From Candidatus Sericytochromatia bacterium (GTDB taxonomy: Bacteria > Cyanobacteriota > Sericytochromatia > JACMPN01), in assembly GCA_014377495.1 (NCBI GenBank), contig JACMPN010000455.1, positions 1-18,531 of the forward strand: a DNA stretch of 18,531 nucleotides. The letters are read 5' to 3'. The notes beneath the pieces are model-generated. The model was not told the DNA's origin and ran no database searches. It saw nothing but the letters and a program-made list of their open reading frames with translations. Positions within the stretch are counted from its first letter, which is position 1. Every line of letters starts with the position of its first letter. Below, one piece after another: positions 8,038 to 13,902 of the stretch. The position numbers and the translations under genes were made by a program.

Positions 8038-8463
8038 TTAGGCGACGAGGAGGCTGACGACGGCCATGGCACTGATCAGGTTCTGGGTCAGCGTGTCGGC
8101 CTGGCTGACAATGGCCTGGCGGTCGAAGCCGGCGGTTTCGGCGGTGGCGAGAACGCCTGCGAGCTTAGTGAGCATGGGGACCACGACGGAGGACTCCAGG
8201 CGATCATCGCTGCCCAACTCGGCGACGAGACGACGGTAAGCCCGGGTGACACCCTTGAGCTGTTGGACGTAGAGGGAGCCATCGGTCGCAGACTTGTGGG
8301 CTGCGGCCCGGGCCTGCATGGCCGGCACCTGGGAGAGCAGCGAGGCGGCGGTCAAACCGGCGAAGATGTCGGGGATCTGCTTGACCCGGGTCTCGAGATC
8401 GGCGGCGGCCGTGTTGATCGAACCGGCGATGACGGGGTTCGTGGTCTTCAGAAGGGTCGCCAT
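8038..8463 (-). CDS. unrecognised Ala/Leu-rich helical protein (141 aa)
   Basis: The gene is well supported: GAGGAGA lies 6-7 nt before the ATG at 8463, codon use is strong, and an intrinsic terminator sits just downstream. The protein has no signal peptide or clear membrane span. It appears almost entirely alpha-helical, rich in Ala, Leu, Val and Thr, with amphipathic segments (LTAASLLSQVPAMQARAAAH; TKLAGVLATAETAGF) and a C-terminus ending in a hydrophobic ISAMAVVSLLVA. The low charge and heptad-like spacing resemble small coat, apolipoprotein-like or surface-binding proteins, but I recognise no family. It is transcribed alone from an AT-rich upstream region. Confidence 0.8.
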   Translation of the reverse strand: MATLLKTTNPVIAGSINTAAADLETRVKQIPDIFAGLTAASLLSQVPAMQARAAAHKSATDGSLYVQQLKGVTRAYRRLVAELGSDDRLESSVVVPMLTKLAGVLATAETAGFDRQAIVSQADTLTQNLISAMAVVSLLVA

Positions 8464-8663
8464 GGTCGTTCTCCTCAGGTCAGTGCATTGGGCTCCAATT
8501 ACTTCTTACCCGGCGATCGCTGTTCATAACCTAAATGGGCCATATTTTTCTATATTTAGTGTTAATCCGCTTTATCGTTCCATTTTTTAAAGCGACTTAA
8601 CACCCCAACTTCCGGCCCCGAAACGGCCTTGCCGGATCAGGGCTTTGTCCCGCACGTGAGCCA
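8464..8663 (-). promoter_or_regulatory. AT-rich leader region of the 8038-8463 gene
   Basis: Between about 8520 and 8600 the sequence turns strongly AT-rich (runs such as TAAATATAGAAAAATAT on the minus strand) in an otherwise high-GC window. This is where the promoter of the downstream gene should lie. I could not fix a single -35/-10 pair with confidence. The rest of the leader to 8464 contains only the ribosome site. Confidence 0.4.
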
Positions 8664-9061
8664 TCACCGGCTGGTCATGCCGAACTGCCGGCTCTGCTCA
8701 ACCAGGTCTTTGACGGCTGTCACCCCGGCCGCCACGGTGTCGTGCAGTTCCTGGATCTTGCTGGCGACGACATCGAGGTAGGCCCGGCCTGATCTTTGGC
8801 CAGGCTGGCTTCGCGCTGGGTCAGGTCGGCCAACTGGTCGCACGTTGCGACTACGCTGAGGATCGCTGCGGTGGGGCCGGGCGCGACATGCCAGCGGACA
8901 TTGCCCAGCGCGGTCATCCCCATCACATGGCTGTCATAGCGACGATCCTTACGCTGGCTGGCCTGCACGGAGCCCAGGATGCCCACGAGGCTGGTGATCA
9001 GCAGCATCACGGCCTCGAAATATGCCAGGCCGGTCAATTTCAGGCGGAGGGTCCAGCGCAT
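8664..9061 (-). pseudogene. chemoreceptor (4HB-MCP) N-terminal remnant, frameshifted
   Basis: From an ATG at 9061 (GGAG 10 nt upstream) the product begins MRWTLRLKLTGLAYFEAVML, a basic start plus first membrane helix (about residues 7-31), followed by YDSHVMGMTALGNVRWHV. This matches the four-helix-bundle ligand-binding domain of methyl-accepting chemotaxis proteins. After SLAKDQ (about 8788-8795) one base is missing and the helix continues in the next frame (RAYLDVVASKIQELHDTVAA) to a TGA at 8664. There is no second membrane helix, HAMP or signalling hairpin; normal receptors exceed 500 residues. It is therefore both truncated and frameshifted, and any product could not signal to CheA. Confidence 0.65.
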
Positions 9062-9148
9062 TGCCGGGTATCTCCACTCACATACCTGCAACCATTCCTC
9101 ATGGGGGCGGCGTGAGATGGGGTGGCGATACGGAGACGGTGACGCCAG

Positions 9149-9180
9149 GCCCTGGGCACGTCCGATCCCCTGCCCAGGGC
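9149..9180 (-). terminator. perfect 10-bp hairpin downstream of the lipoprotein gene
   Basis: GCCCTGGGCA and its exact complement TGCCCAGGGC flank a 12-nt loop, 40 nt past the lipoprotein stop at 9220. No T-tract follows on either strand, so it may be a weak or Rho-assisted terminator or an RNA 3'-end structure. Confidence 0.4.
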
Positions 9181-9219
9181 GGCGCAAACGTGCACTGGCA
9201 GACGAGCATGGCAACGAGC

Positions 9220-9765
9220 CTAGTTGATCATCCCCCGCCGGCTGACCGAAGTGCCGTCGGCCAAGGCGAAATCCAGCTGGAAGCGCTGCTTGGCTGCGAA
9301 GGCGTTGCCGGTATCGGACACATAGATGTCGAAGGTGCGGGTCCCGGCCAACGGGCCGATCGCAGCGGTTTTCACGTCGACGATGGTGGCCGTCTTTTCG
9401 TAGACGCCGACGACGCCCGTACCCTCGCCGATAGAAGCCCACGCCGCATTGCAGCAGGGGTTGCCGTCGGCGTCGATGGCATACAGGCCGATCGACGTCA
9501 CCGAGATTGCCGGCAGCACCACCGTCACGATGAAGTGGCCATCCTTGATGCCGTCGGGAACGGGGGACGTGGCGCCGATGCGGTCCGTGGCCTGATCGAC
9601 AAACCGCATGCCGCCAATGACCGGTGTCGTCGGATTCGTCGGTGTCATTGCATTCGGCGAGGCTGACGGCACGGCGGTCCCGGTGGCTGCCTTGCAGGCG
9701 GTCAGGAGAGTCAGCCCCCCGATCAACAGGACGGCGACACTGGCGGCTCGGTAACGCTGATTCAT
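9220..9765 (-). CDS. predicted lipoprotein with beta-rich domain (181 aa)
   Basis: The start MNQRYRAASVAVLLIGGLTL leads into LLTAC, a basic n-region, hydrophobic core and lipobox with lipidated Cys24. A Ser/Pro/Thr linker (about 29-48) follows, then one beta-rich domain from GGMRFVDQATDR to the end. That domain has alternating Val/Ile strands, DADGNPCCNAAW with an adjacent Cys pair, and a closing FDIYVSDTGNAFAAKQRFQL. The overall look is an immunoglobulin-like or jelly-roll surface domain, but I cannot name a family. I chose the ATG at 9765 because it gives an ideal signal peptide; an upstream start at 9870 would bury it. The ribosome site is modest (AAAGGG about 10 nt upstream). It is divergent from the acetyltransferase gene at 9857. 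Confidence 0.85.
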   Translation of the reverse strand: MNQRYRAASVAVLLIGGLTLLTACKAATGTAVPSASPNAMTPTNPTTPVIGGMRFVDQATDRIGATSPVPDGIKDGHFIVTVVLPAISVTSIGLYAIDADGNPCCNAAWASIGEGTGVVGVYEKTATIVDVKTAAIGPLAGTRTFDIYVSDTGNAFAAKQRFQLDFALADGTSVSRRGMIN

Positions 9766-9856
9766 CGGAGAGCCCTTTAAACCAACGGTGACTCTACATG
9801 GGACGTTAAAATTGGGCGATTGGTTCCCCGGCAGGTGCATGGTAAATACTGGAGAC

Positions 9857-10399
9857 ATGGAACCGAACATTACCTTCCGAGCAATTGCCGAGGCGGACTT
9901 CGACCTGCTTCACGACTGGCTCTCCCGTCCACACGTGACCGAGTGGTGGGAGCCTGCGCCCACGTTGGATGAAGTCCGCTTGGACTATCTGCCACGCCTC
10001 GCACCACAACACATGTTACCCCTCGATGCACCGGCCGGCGTGGTCCAGTATCTGGCATGCGAAGACGACGTACCCTTCGCCGACATCCAGGCGTATCGGG
10101 TGATGGCCCATCAGGCGGAGGGGTGGTGGCTCGACGAGACCGATCCGAGCGCCCTCGGCGTCGACCAGTTCATCGGCTTGCCTGAACGTCTCGGTCAGGG
10201 ATGTGGCACGCGCCTGCTGCGTGCTTTCCTGACGTTCCTTTATGCGGACACACGGGCAACGGTGGTCCAGACCGATCCGGCACCGGAGAACCTCCGTGCC
10301 ATCGCCTGCTTCCGCAAAGCGGGCTTTAAGGACGTGGGCGTCGTCGAGACGCTTGACGGGCCGGCCTTGCTGATGCGGGCCGGACGCAACGATCCGTAA
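9857..10399 (+). CDS. AAC(6')-like GNAT acetyltransferase
   Basis: 180-residue GNAT protein of the Acetyltransf_8 type. It aligns by eye along its length with aminoglycoside 6'-N-acetyltransferase AAC(6')-Ib: WLSRPHVTEWW at 21-31, DYLPRL at 43-48, GWWLDETDPSALGVDQ at 89-104, RLGQGCGTRLLRAF at 111-124 (acetyl-CoA pyrophosphate loop) and VQTDPAPENLRAIACFRKAGF at 137-157. Asp103 in GVDQ corresponds to the catalytic Asp of AAC(6')-Ib. The same fold also acetylates siderophore precursors (IucB-like), so drug resistance is plausible but unproven. Start choice is uncertain: GGAG sits only 2 nt from the ATG at 9857, while the in-frame ATG at 9839 has a weak AGG 3 nt upstream and would add six residues. 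It is a lone gene with no integron or transposon signs. Confidence 0.88.
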   Translation: MEPNITFRAIAEADFDLLHDWLSRPHVTEWWEPAPTLDEVRLDYLPRLAPQHMLPLDAPAGVVQYLACEDDVPFADIQAYRVMAHQAEGWWLDETDPSALGVDQFIGLPERLGQGCGTRLLRAFLTFLYADTRATVVQTDPAPENLRAIACFRKAGFKDVGVVETLDGPALLMRAGRNDP

Positions 10400-10524
10400 A
10401 CGGTCCCCGATCGGCTGGTCCAGGCAGCTCAATCGCGTCCGCCGGCGTTGTGGCTTGGGAACGCCTGATCAACAGTAGTCCGCTGCCGACAAATTGCTCG
10501 CCGGCTGGTCGGGCTTAGCTGCCG

Positions 10525-10950
10525 TTACGCCTCGGCCGAATTGAGCGTCCCGCGGATGACCACGTCCGTGTGACGGACGGTAAATCCGCTGCCCAACTGC
10601 ATCCGGATGTCCACGACCTCAGGGGCCAGATCGATGATCGCCCCTGTCGCATCGTCGACGAAGTGGTAATGGCGATCGGTGTTGCAGTCGTAGCGGGCGA
10701 CTTCCTGGCCGGCAATGTGGATCTCTGTCAGCAGTCCAACACGGGTCAGGGTGTTCAGGGTGTTGTAGATCGTGGCCATGCTGATTTTCGGAAAATTGCC
10801 GTCAACCCACTGCTTCACTTCGTCTGCCGTGGGATGCTCGGCATCGCAGAGGACGTATTGGCAGATCGCGATGCGTTGGGCCGTGGGGGAGACCCCGGCG
10901 GCCCGCAAACGCGCTTCGATCTCGCTGATCGGTAAACAGGTGGGCTTCAT
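10525..10950 (-). CDS. perR: Fur-family regulator, PerR-like
   Basis: 141-residue Fur-family repressor. The winged-helix recognition region is PKISMATIYNTLNTLTRVGLL (about 54-74). The regulatory metal site of PerR is matched position by position: His39 (AEHPTADEV), Asp88 (RYDCN), His94 and His96 (RHYHF) and Asp107 (AIIDL). In PerR the ligand histidines are oxidised by peroxide and DNA is released. Unusually, both CxxC structural-zinc pairs are missing (HFVDDATGAI replaces HxxCxxC), as in Irr and some PerR-like proteins. GAGGGAG lies 4-5 nt before the ATG. The gene directly follows a catalase relic whose frame ends as ATGA on this start codon, so the two were probably one peroxide-response operon. 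The symbol reflects function by context. Confidence 0.85.
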   Translation of the reverse strand: MKPTCLPISEIEARLRAAGVSPTAQRIAICQYVLCDAEHPTADEVKQWVDGNFPKISMATIYNTLNTLTRVGLLTEIHIAGQEVARYDCNTDRHYHFVDDATGAIIDLAPEVVDIRMQLGSGFTVRHTDVVIRGTLNSAEA

Positions 10951-11679
10951 CGCACTCCCTCTTTGTCGATTTTTCTAGTGTAGGGCGGATGCCGGCGCCG
11001 TTCAAGTCGGCGCCAGGCCGCCAGGCGCAGACCTGCCGGACGGCCGGTGCCGTGCTCCGTGTCGGCTTTGTAGACGTGGGCGATCATCCCGTTGCGGATC
11101 GCCGCATCGGTCACCTGCTGGAGGTCACCGCTCAGGTTGCGGACCGGGTGGGCCCGGTCGGTTACCGAGAGGTTGCGATACCTCTCGCCTGCCTGGGCGA
11201 AGTTGCCCGTCCTGCTGATCGCCCATTGTCCGACCGGAGCGGTAGACGAGGCGCTGGTGGTGTGCCCCATGGCCATCGAGCCGTTTTGATTATGGTTGCT
11301 CACGGGTGAGACGGGCCGATTGACGGACGTCTTTTTGCCGGCTGCCGCCAAAAACGAGGCCCGGGTCAGGTCCTTGAAATTGCCGCAGCTCTCAGAGGTG
11401 CCTTCCGCGCCAGTGCCCCGGGCATGCACGACCGGCTCCGGGATGCGCTTCCGGCCGAAGCGGGCCAATTTCTCCAGCAACTGCCAGCCCTGGAGCAGGG
11501 TCGGGCCGTTTTCGCCGGTGGATTGGGAATGGTGGCTATCCCGCACGGGGGGCCCCTTCATCCGTGGTCAGGGTCTGCGCCCCGACATTGGCGACAGGAC
11601 CAAACATCAGGGCGACCAAAGACGGGGCCTGCCAGGCGAGACGGGACGAGGGAGGTCTGGGGGGATGGGACTTGGCCAT
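10947..11679 (-). pseudogene. monofunctional heme catalase relic (internal deletion plus frameshift)
   Basis: An ATG at 11679 with AAAGGAG upstream begins a protein reaching GAQTLTTDEGAP. One extra C in the GGGGCCCCCC run (about 11544-11553) then breaks the frame. In the next frame homology continues as VRDSHHSQSTGENGPTLLQG, then LLEKLARFGRKRIPEPVVHA, the catalase N-terminus, including the VVHA position whose His is the distal heme ligand. After AAAGKKTSV the large central barrel is gone. Sequence resumes with NHNQNGSMAMG and the C-terminal NFAQAGERYRNLS through AHVYKADTEHG. About 300 residues, including the proximal heme Tyr, are deleted, and several conserved residues are altered. The open frame drifts on to a TGA overlapping the perR start. 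No active enzyme can be made. Confidence 0.85.
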
Positions 11680-11781
11680 GGCGAGACTCCTTTTGTTTGG
11701 GCGCTGCCGGAGCACGGGGCGCAATGGCAATCGCCGGAGACGGATGGTACGGGTTCAATTCGATCCATGGAATACCTATGA

Positions 11782-11800
11782 TATTAGATTAATTCTAATA
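11782..11800 (-). promoter_or_regulatory. PerR-box-like palindromic operator
   Basis: TATTAGA and TCTAATA form a perfect inverted repeat around a 5-nt AT spacer. The inner 15 bp, read as 7-1-7, match the PerR consensus TTATAATnATTATAA at 11 of 14 positions. It overlaps the proposed -10 of the catalase-perR promoter, the expected place for a repressor site. Confidence 0.65.
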
Positions 11801-11814
11801 GTAGAGCTTGTCAA
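11786..11814 (-). promoter_or_regulatory. sigma-70-type promoter of the catalase-perR unit
   Basis: On the minus strand a perfect TTGACA (11809-11814) is followed after 17 nt by TAATCT (11786-11791). The -10 is imperfect, which suits a regulated promoter. Transcription would start about 100 nt before the catalase ATG. Confidence 0.55.
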
Positions 11815-11819
11815 TTCCC

Positions 11820-12302
11820 GATTGGCGGATTGGGTGTGGCGACGGCGTGGCGTCCTCGGGCTGGCAGGGATTTGGCCCCAATTCGGCTCAGCCAGCCGGA
11901 TGCTTTAGGCGGGTGGCGTGCACTGCAGGTCGAAACCGCCCGAAGTTTCGAAGCCGGCCAATGCCTGCCAGTGGCCGGTCGGGTCGGTCTGACCGATGCG
12001 CGCGTGGGCAGAGGCAGGTGCGCAGGGCCGGTGCCGGGCAGTCGAAGTCCGTCGGCAATTCCTTTCGGCAGCGGCCAGGGGGCTTGGGGCGATGGCTCGC
12101 CACCCCATCACAGCTTGCCATGGGAAAAGCGCCTGTCCGTTAGGGGACAGGCGCTCAGTGGTTATGAGTCAGGCTGGGCCTCACTGCTGGTCAGTCGCTT
12201 GGTGGCGTCGGAAAGGCGGCGTCGTCGATGATTGTGTCGGCTGTGCAGCGGGGTCTCGCCCTCATGGAACGGATCGATAGAGACTACGTGGATACGACCT
12301 CC
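11820..12302 (-). other. gene-poor stretch with coding scraps
   Basis: No intact gene is supported here. Two minus-strand scraps look coding. A tail ending at a TAA at 11905-11907 reads ARIGQTDPTGHWQALAGF then ETSGGFDLQCTPPA, with the preceding coding-like sequence in another frame. A second tail ending at a TAA at 12162-12164 reads DPFHEGETPLHS then SDATKRLTSSEAQPDS; the GETPLH is ankyrin-like but too short to trust. An AGGAGG just after the stop at 12303 precedes this second scrap with no start codon at proper spacing. Confidence 0.3.
12128..12155 (-). terminator. intrinsic terminator, minus strand
   Basis: A perfect 11-bp stem (AGCGCCTGTCC and complement) with a 6-nt loop is followed on the minus strand by TTTTCCC; on the plus strand no T-run follows. 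It lies about 150 nt after the YflT-type gene and 7 nt after the second coding scrap. Confidence 0.7.
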
Positions 12303-12815
12303 TTAGACCTTGACAGGGGCAGTGCGCCCGGAGTGCCGGTTAAATACCTCATGCACCTGCGCCGCGGATACAGCGGAGTCTTCCAGGCTAGCAGAGACCA
12401 GGACACCACCCCGTTCGAGTTCCTCGCCATAATAGCGGGATTCTTTTTCCGGAAATCCGGCGTTGGTGAGGGCGCCGCTCATCGCCCCCGCTGTGCCGCC
12501 TAGCACGGCGCCGGCAACGGCGCTCGCCCCAGCGGTCCCGAGGGCAGTGGCCAAGGCACCGGCTGCGATAAAGGGTCCAACGCCTGGAATAAACGCTGCG
12601 GCCAAGCCGAACAGCGCCCCAAGTCCGGCACCTGCGGCCAGACCTTTGCCAGTCGTGACCCCGGTCGATTCACCAGTGTCCGTGCTTTGCCTATTGTCGG
12701 TATGCCGGGCAACGATCGAGATGTCACGATCGGAAATGCCGATCGTGCGCAATTCGGTAATCACCCGTTCGGCGGTCTCCCGTGTGTCGAAAATCGCTGT
12801 CATATGATTTCGCAT
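12303..12815 (-). CDS. YflT-type stress protein with glycine-zipper segment
   Basis: 170 residues. The N-terminus (about 5-40: TAIFDTRETAERVITELRTI, then GISDRDISIVAR) matches the heat-induced stress protein YflT / general stress 17M domain, a small alpha/beta module with Asp and Glu-Arg at typical places. The middle (about 57-120) is a Gly/Ala glycine zipper of probable membrane-inserting helices: KGLAAGAGLGALFGLAA, PGVGPFIAAGALATAL, AVAGAVLGGTAGAMSGAL. The C-terminal domain (YYGEELERGGVLVSASL) resembles the second half of DUF1269/YflT-like proteins that sense or buffer envelope stress. AAAGGAAAC precedes the ATG at 12815; longer upstream frames lack support. The upstream AT-rich region with paired palindromes suggests tight regulation. 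Confidence 0.8.
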   Translation of the reverse strand: MRNHMTAIFDTRETAERVITELRTIGISDRDISIVARHTDNRQSTDTGESTGVTTGKGLAAGAGLGALFGLAAAFIPGVGPFIAAGALATALGTAGASAVAGAVLGGTAGAMSGALTNAGFPEKESRYYGEELERGGVLVSASLEDSAVSAAQVHEVFNRHSGRTAPVKV

Positions 12816-12851
12816 CTCGGTTTCCTTTCTTTCACGATCCTTGGAACAAGC

Positions 12852-12891
12852 TTCATGAACTCGTCTAATCAATATATCACTTTTCATGAAC
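12852..12891 (-). promoter_or_regulatory. paired TTCATGAAC sites flanking the promoter
   Basis: The 9-mer TTCATGAAC (core TTCATGAA, a perfect 8-bp palindrome) occurs at 12852-12860 and 12883-12891, exactly 31 bp apart, about three helical turns. One copy lies between the proposed -35 and -10, the other at the expected transcript start. This is the geometry of a dimer-pair repressor site; the regulator is unknown. Confidence 0.5.
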
Positions 12892-12898
12892 GCAACAA
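12871..12898 (-). promoter_or_regulatory. candidate promoter of the YflT-type gene
   Basis: TTGTTG (12893-12898) and TATATT (12871-12876) are separated by 16 nt on the minus strand, inside an AT-rich upstream region. The -10 is one base from consensus; the -35 is weak. The start codon is about 56 nt downstream of the -10. Confidence 0.4.
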
Positions 12899-12920
12899 CA
12901 CTATGCGTGAACATTGCGGA

Positions 12921-12989
12921 ATTTTTGTAAATTGCTCGAAATGCAGGACAGAGTAAGCAAAATTTAAATATAATCACGATTTTTGTAAA
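12921..12989 (-). repeat. two copies of ATTTTTGTAAA, 58 bp apart
   Basis: The 11-mer occurs at 12921-12931 and 12979-12989 in the AT-rich region upstream of the YflT-type promoter. Direct repeats upstream of a promoter can be activator sites, but in AT-rich sequence chance similarity is a real alternative. Confidence 0.35.
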
Positions 12990-13089
12990 AACCCTACTCG
13001 CCCTAGGCAGCGATGCCTTGAGTCCGGATCTTTGGTGCGAGGTTGTCGATACCAGGCGAACAGATACCGCCATGGGCCTGGTTTGCCGT

Positions 13090-13141
13090 GGCAATACCCA
13101 CCCACGCGGCGCGACGTCGGGCCGCGTGGGTGGGTATTGCC
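13090..13141. repeat. perfect 21-bp inverted repeat (hairpin I)
   Basis: Arms 13090-13110 and 13121-13141 are exact reverse complements with a 10-nt loop. No T-tract follows on either strand, and no gene ends immediately next to it. Its right arm (ATTGCC) can alternatively pair with GGCAAT at 13154-13159, which itself lies in a small GCAATC/GATTGC hairpin at 13155-13171. Confidence 0.9.
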
Positions 13142-13180
13142 TGATCGCTGTCGGGCAATCGCGCCGATTGCTGCCCCGTA

Positions 13181-13225
13181 AACGGACCATGACCCCGGAC
13201 ACAGTGTCCGGGGTCATGGTCCGTT
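13181..13225 (-). terminator. perfect 22-bp palindrome (hairpin II), probable 3'-end structure
   Basis: Arms 13181-13202 and 13204-13225 are exact complements around a single central base. It begins 13 nt after the stop of the minus-strand gene at 13239 and is followed on that strand by only TTTA. It could act as a terminator without a proper U-tract, or be part of a repeated palindromic element with hairpin I. Confidence 0.6.
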
Positions 13226-13238
13226 GGTGGGAACGGCG

Positions 13239-13649
13239 CTAGTTGCTGCTAAGGGCCTTGATGAGATGGCTGAAGATGAACTGGGTCACTTCGATCCCGC
13301 CCCCCACGCCTTTGGCGGAGCCCCGGCCCCTCTGGGAGCGATCATGATCGACGTGGACGACGACCCCCTGGACTTCTTTGCCCGTGGCATCGAACACGGT
13401 CATCATTTCGTCGACGGCAGGCATCTTGCCTCTGGGAGACGAGAGTTTACTGGCAGACAGCCGGTAGACGTCCGGGCCGGCGACGAGGACCAGGTCGTCC
13501 TTTTTGTTTTTGCGGCTCTGGTCCTTGGCGGTCGCAGCACCGGTGACACCGGTCCCGACACGGGCGGGAGTGTAGTCCTTGCTGGCCCGCACATGATCAG
13601 CCGCAGCGGTGACGCCCACTTTGATGTCAGAGATGGGGACTGCCTTCAT
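13239..13649 (-). CDS. unrecognised 136-residue protein
   Basis: The frame opens at an ATG (13649) with AGAGGTG about 11 nt upstream, a little far. There is no signal peptide. A short N-terminal part (MKAVPISDIKVGVTAAADHV) leads to a very basic patch KDQSRKNKKDD (about 42-52). A compact domain follows with LVLVAGPDVYRLSASKLSSP and MMTVFDATGKEVQGVVVHVD, reading like a small beta-barrel or SH3-like fold. A Gly-rich loop and a helical tail (TQFIFSHLIKALSSN) close it. Third-position codon use supports coding. I recognise no family, and neighbours give no clue. A 22-bp perfect palindrome lies right after the stop. Confidence 0.7.
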   Translation of the reverse strand: MKAVPISDIKVGVTAAADHVRASKDYTPARVGTGVTGAATAKDQSRKNKKDDLVLVAGPDVYRLSASKLSSPRGKMPAVDEMMTVFDATGKEVQGVVVHVDHDRSQRGRGSAKGVGGGIEVTQFIFSHLIKALSSN

Positions 13650-13902
13650 CTTGTGCCGACACCTCTGCGTGCGTCGACGACCCTAACTTGAACTAATTTC
13701 CGCCTTACCAGTGCTTTAACCCAGGCGCTAGCGTACGATCTGCAAAGCGCCCATCATGGGTGATACCCGTCCCGCTGCAGATGCCGGGCGGCACTGCGGG
13801 CCAACGAAACGACGCGCCCCCAACCGGCCTCCCGCCGGCCTGTGGCTCAGCGGAGTGGTCACCGTTTGACTGTATGTAGCCTTATCAACGCAGGGACATC
13901 GC
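13650..13902. other. divergent intergenic region
   Basis: 253 nt between divergent genes. Small inverted repeats are present (ATCTGCA/TGCAGAT flanking 13739-13784 and GGCC-rich ones near 13829-13850), but no convincing promoter pair or RNA gene was identified. Confidence 0.4.

Noticed and set aside
8513..8520. GCGATCGC (the cyanobacterial HIP1 octamer), also at 6708-6715
   Set aside because: Two copies in 18.5 kb of GC-rich DNA is near chance expectation, so it is no evidence for a cyanobacterial signature.
12176..12290. Ankyrin-repeat gene
   Set aside because: Only GETPLH resembles an ankyrin motif and the following residues do not; kept only as a coding scrap.
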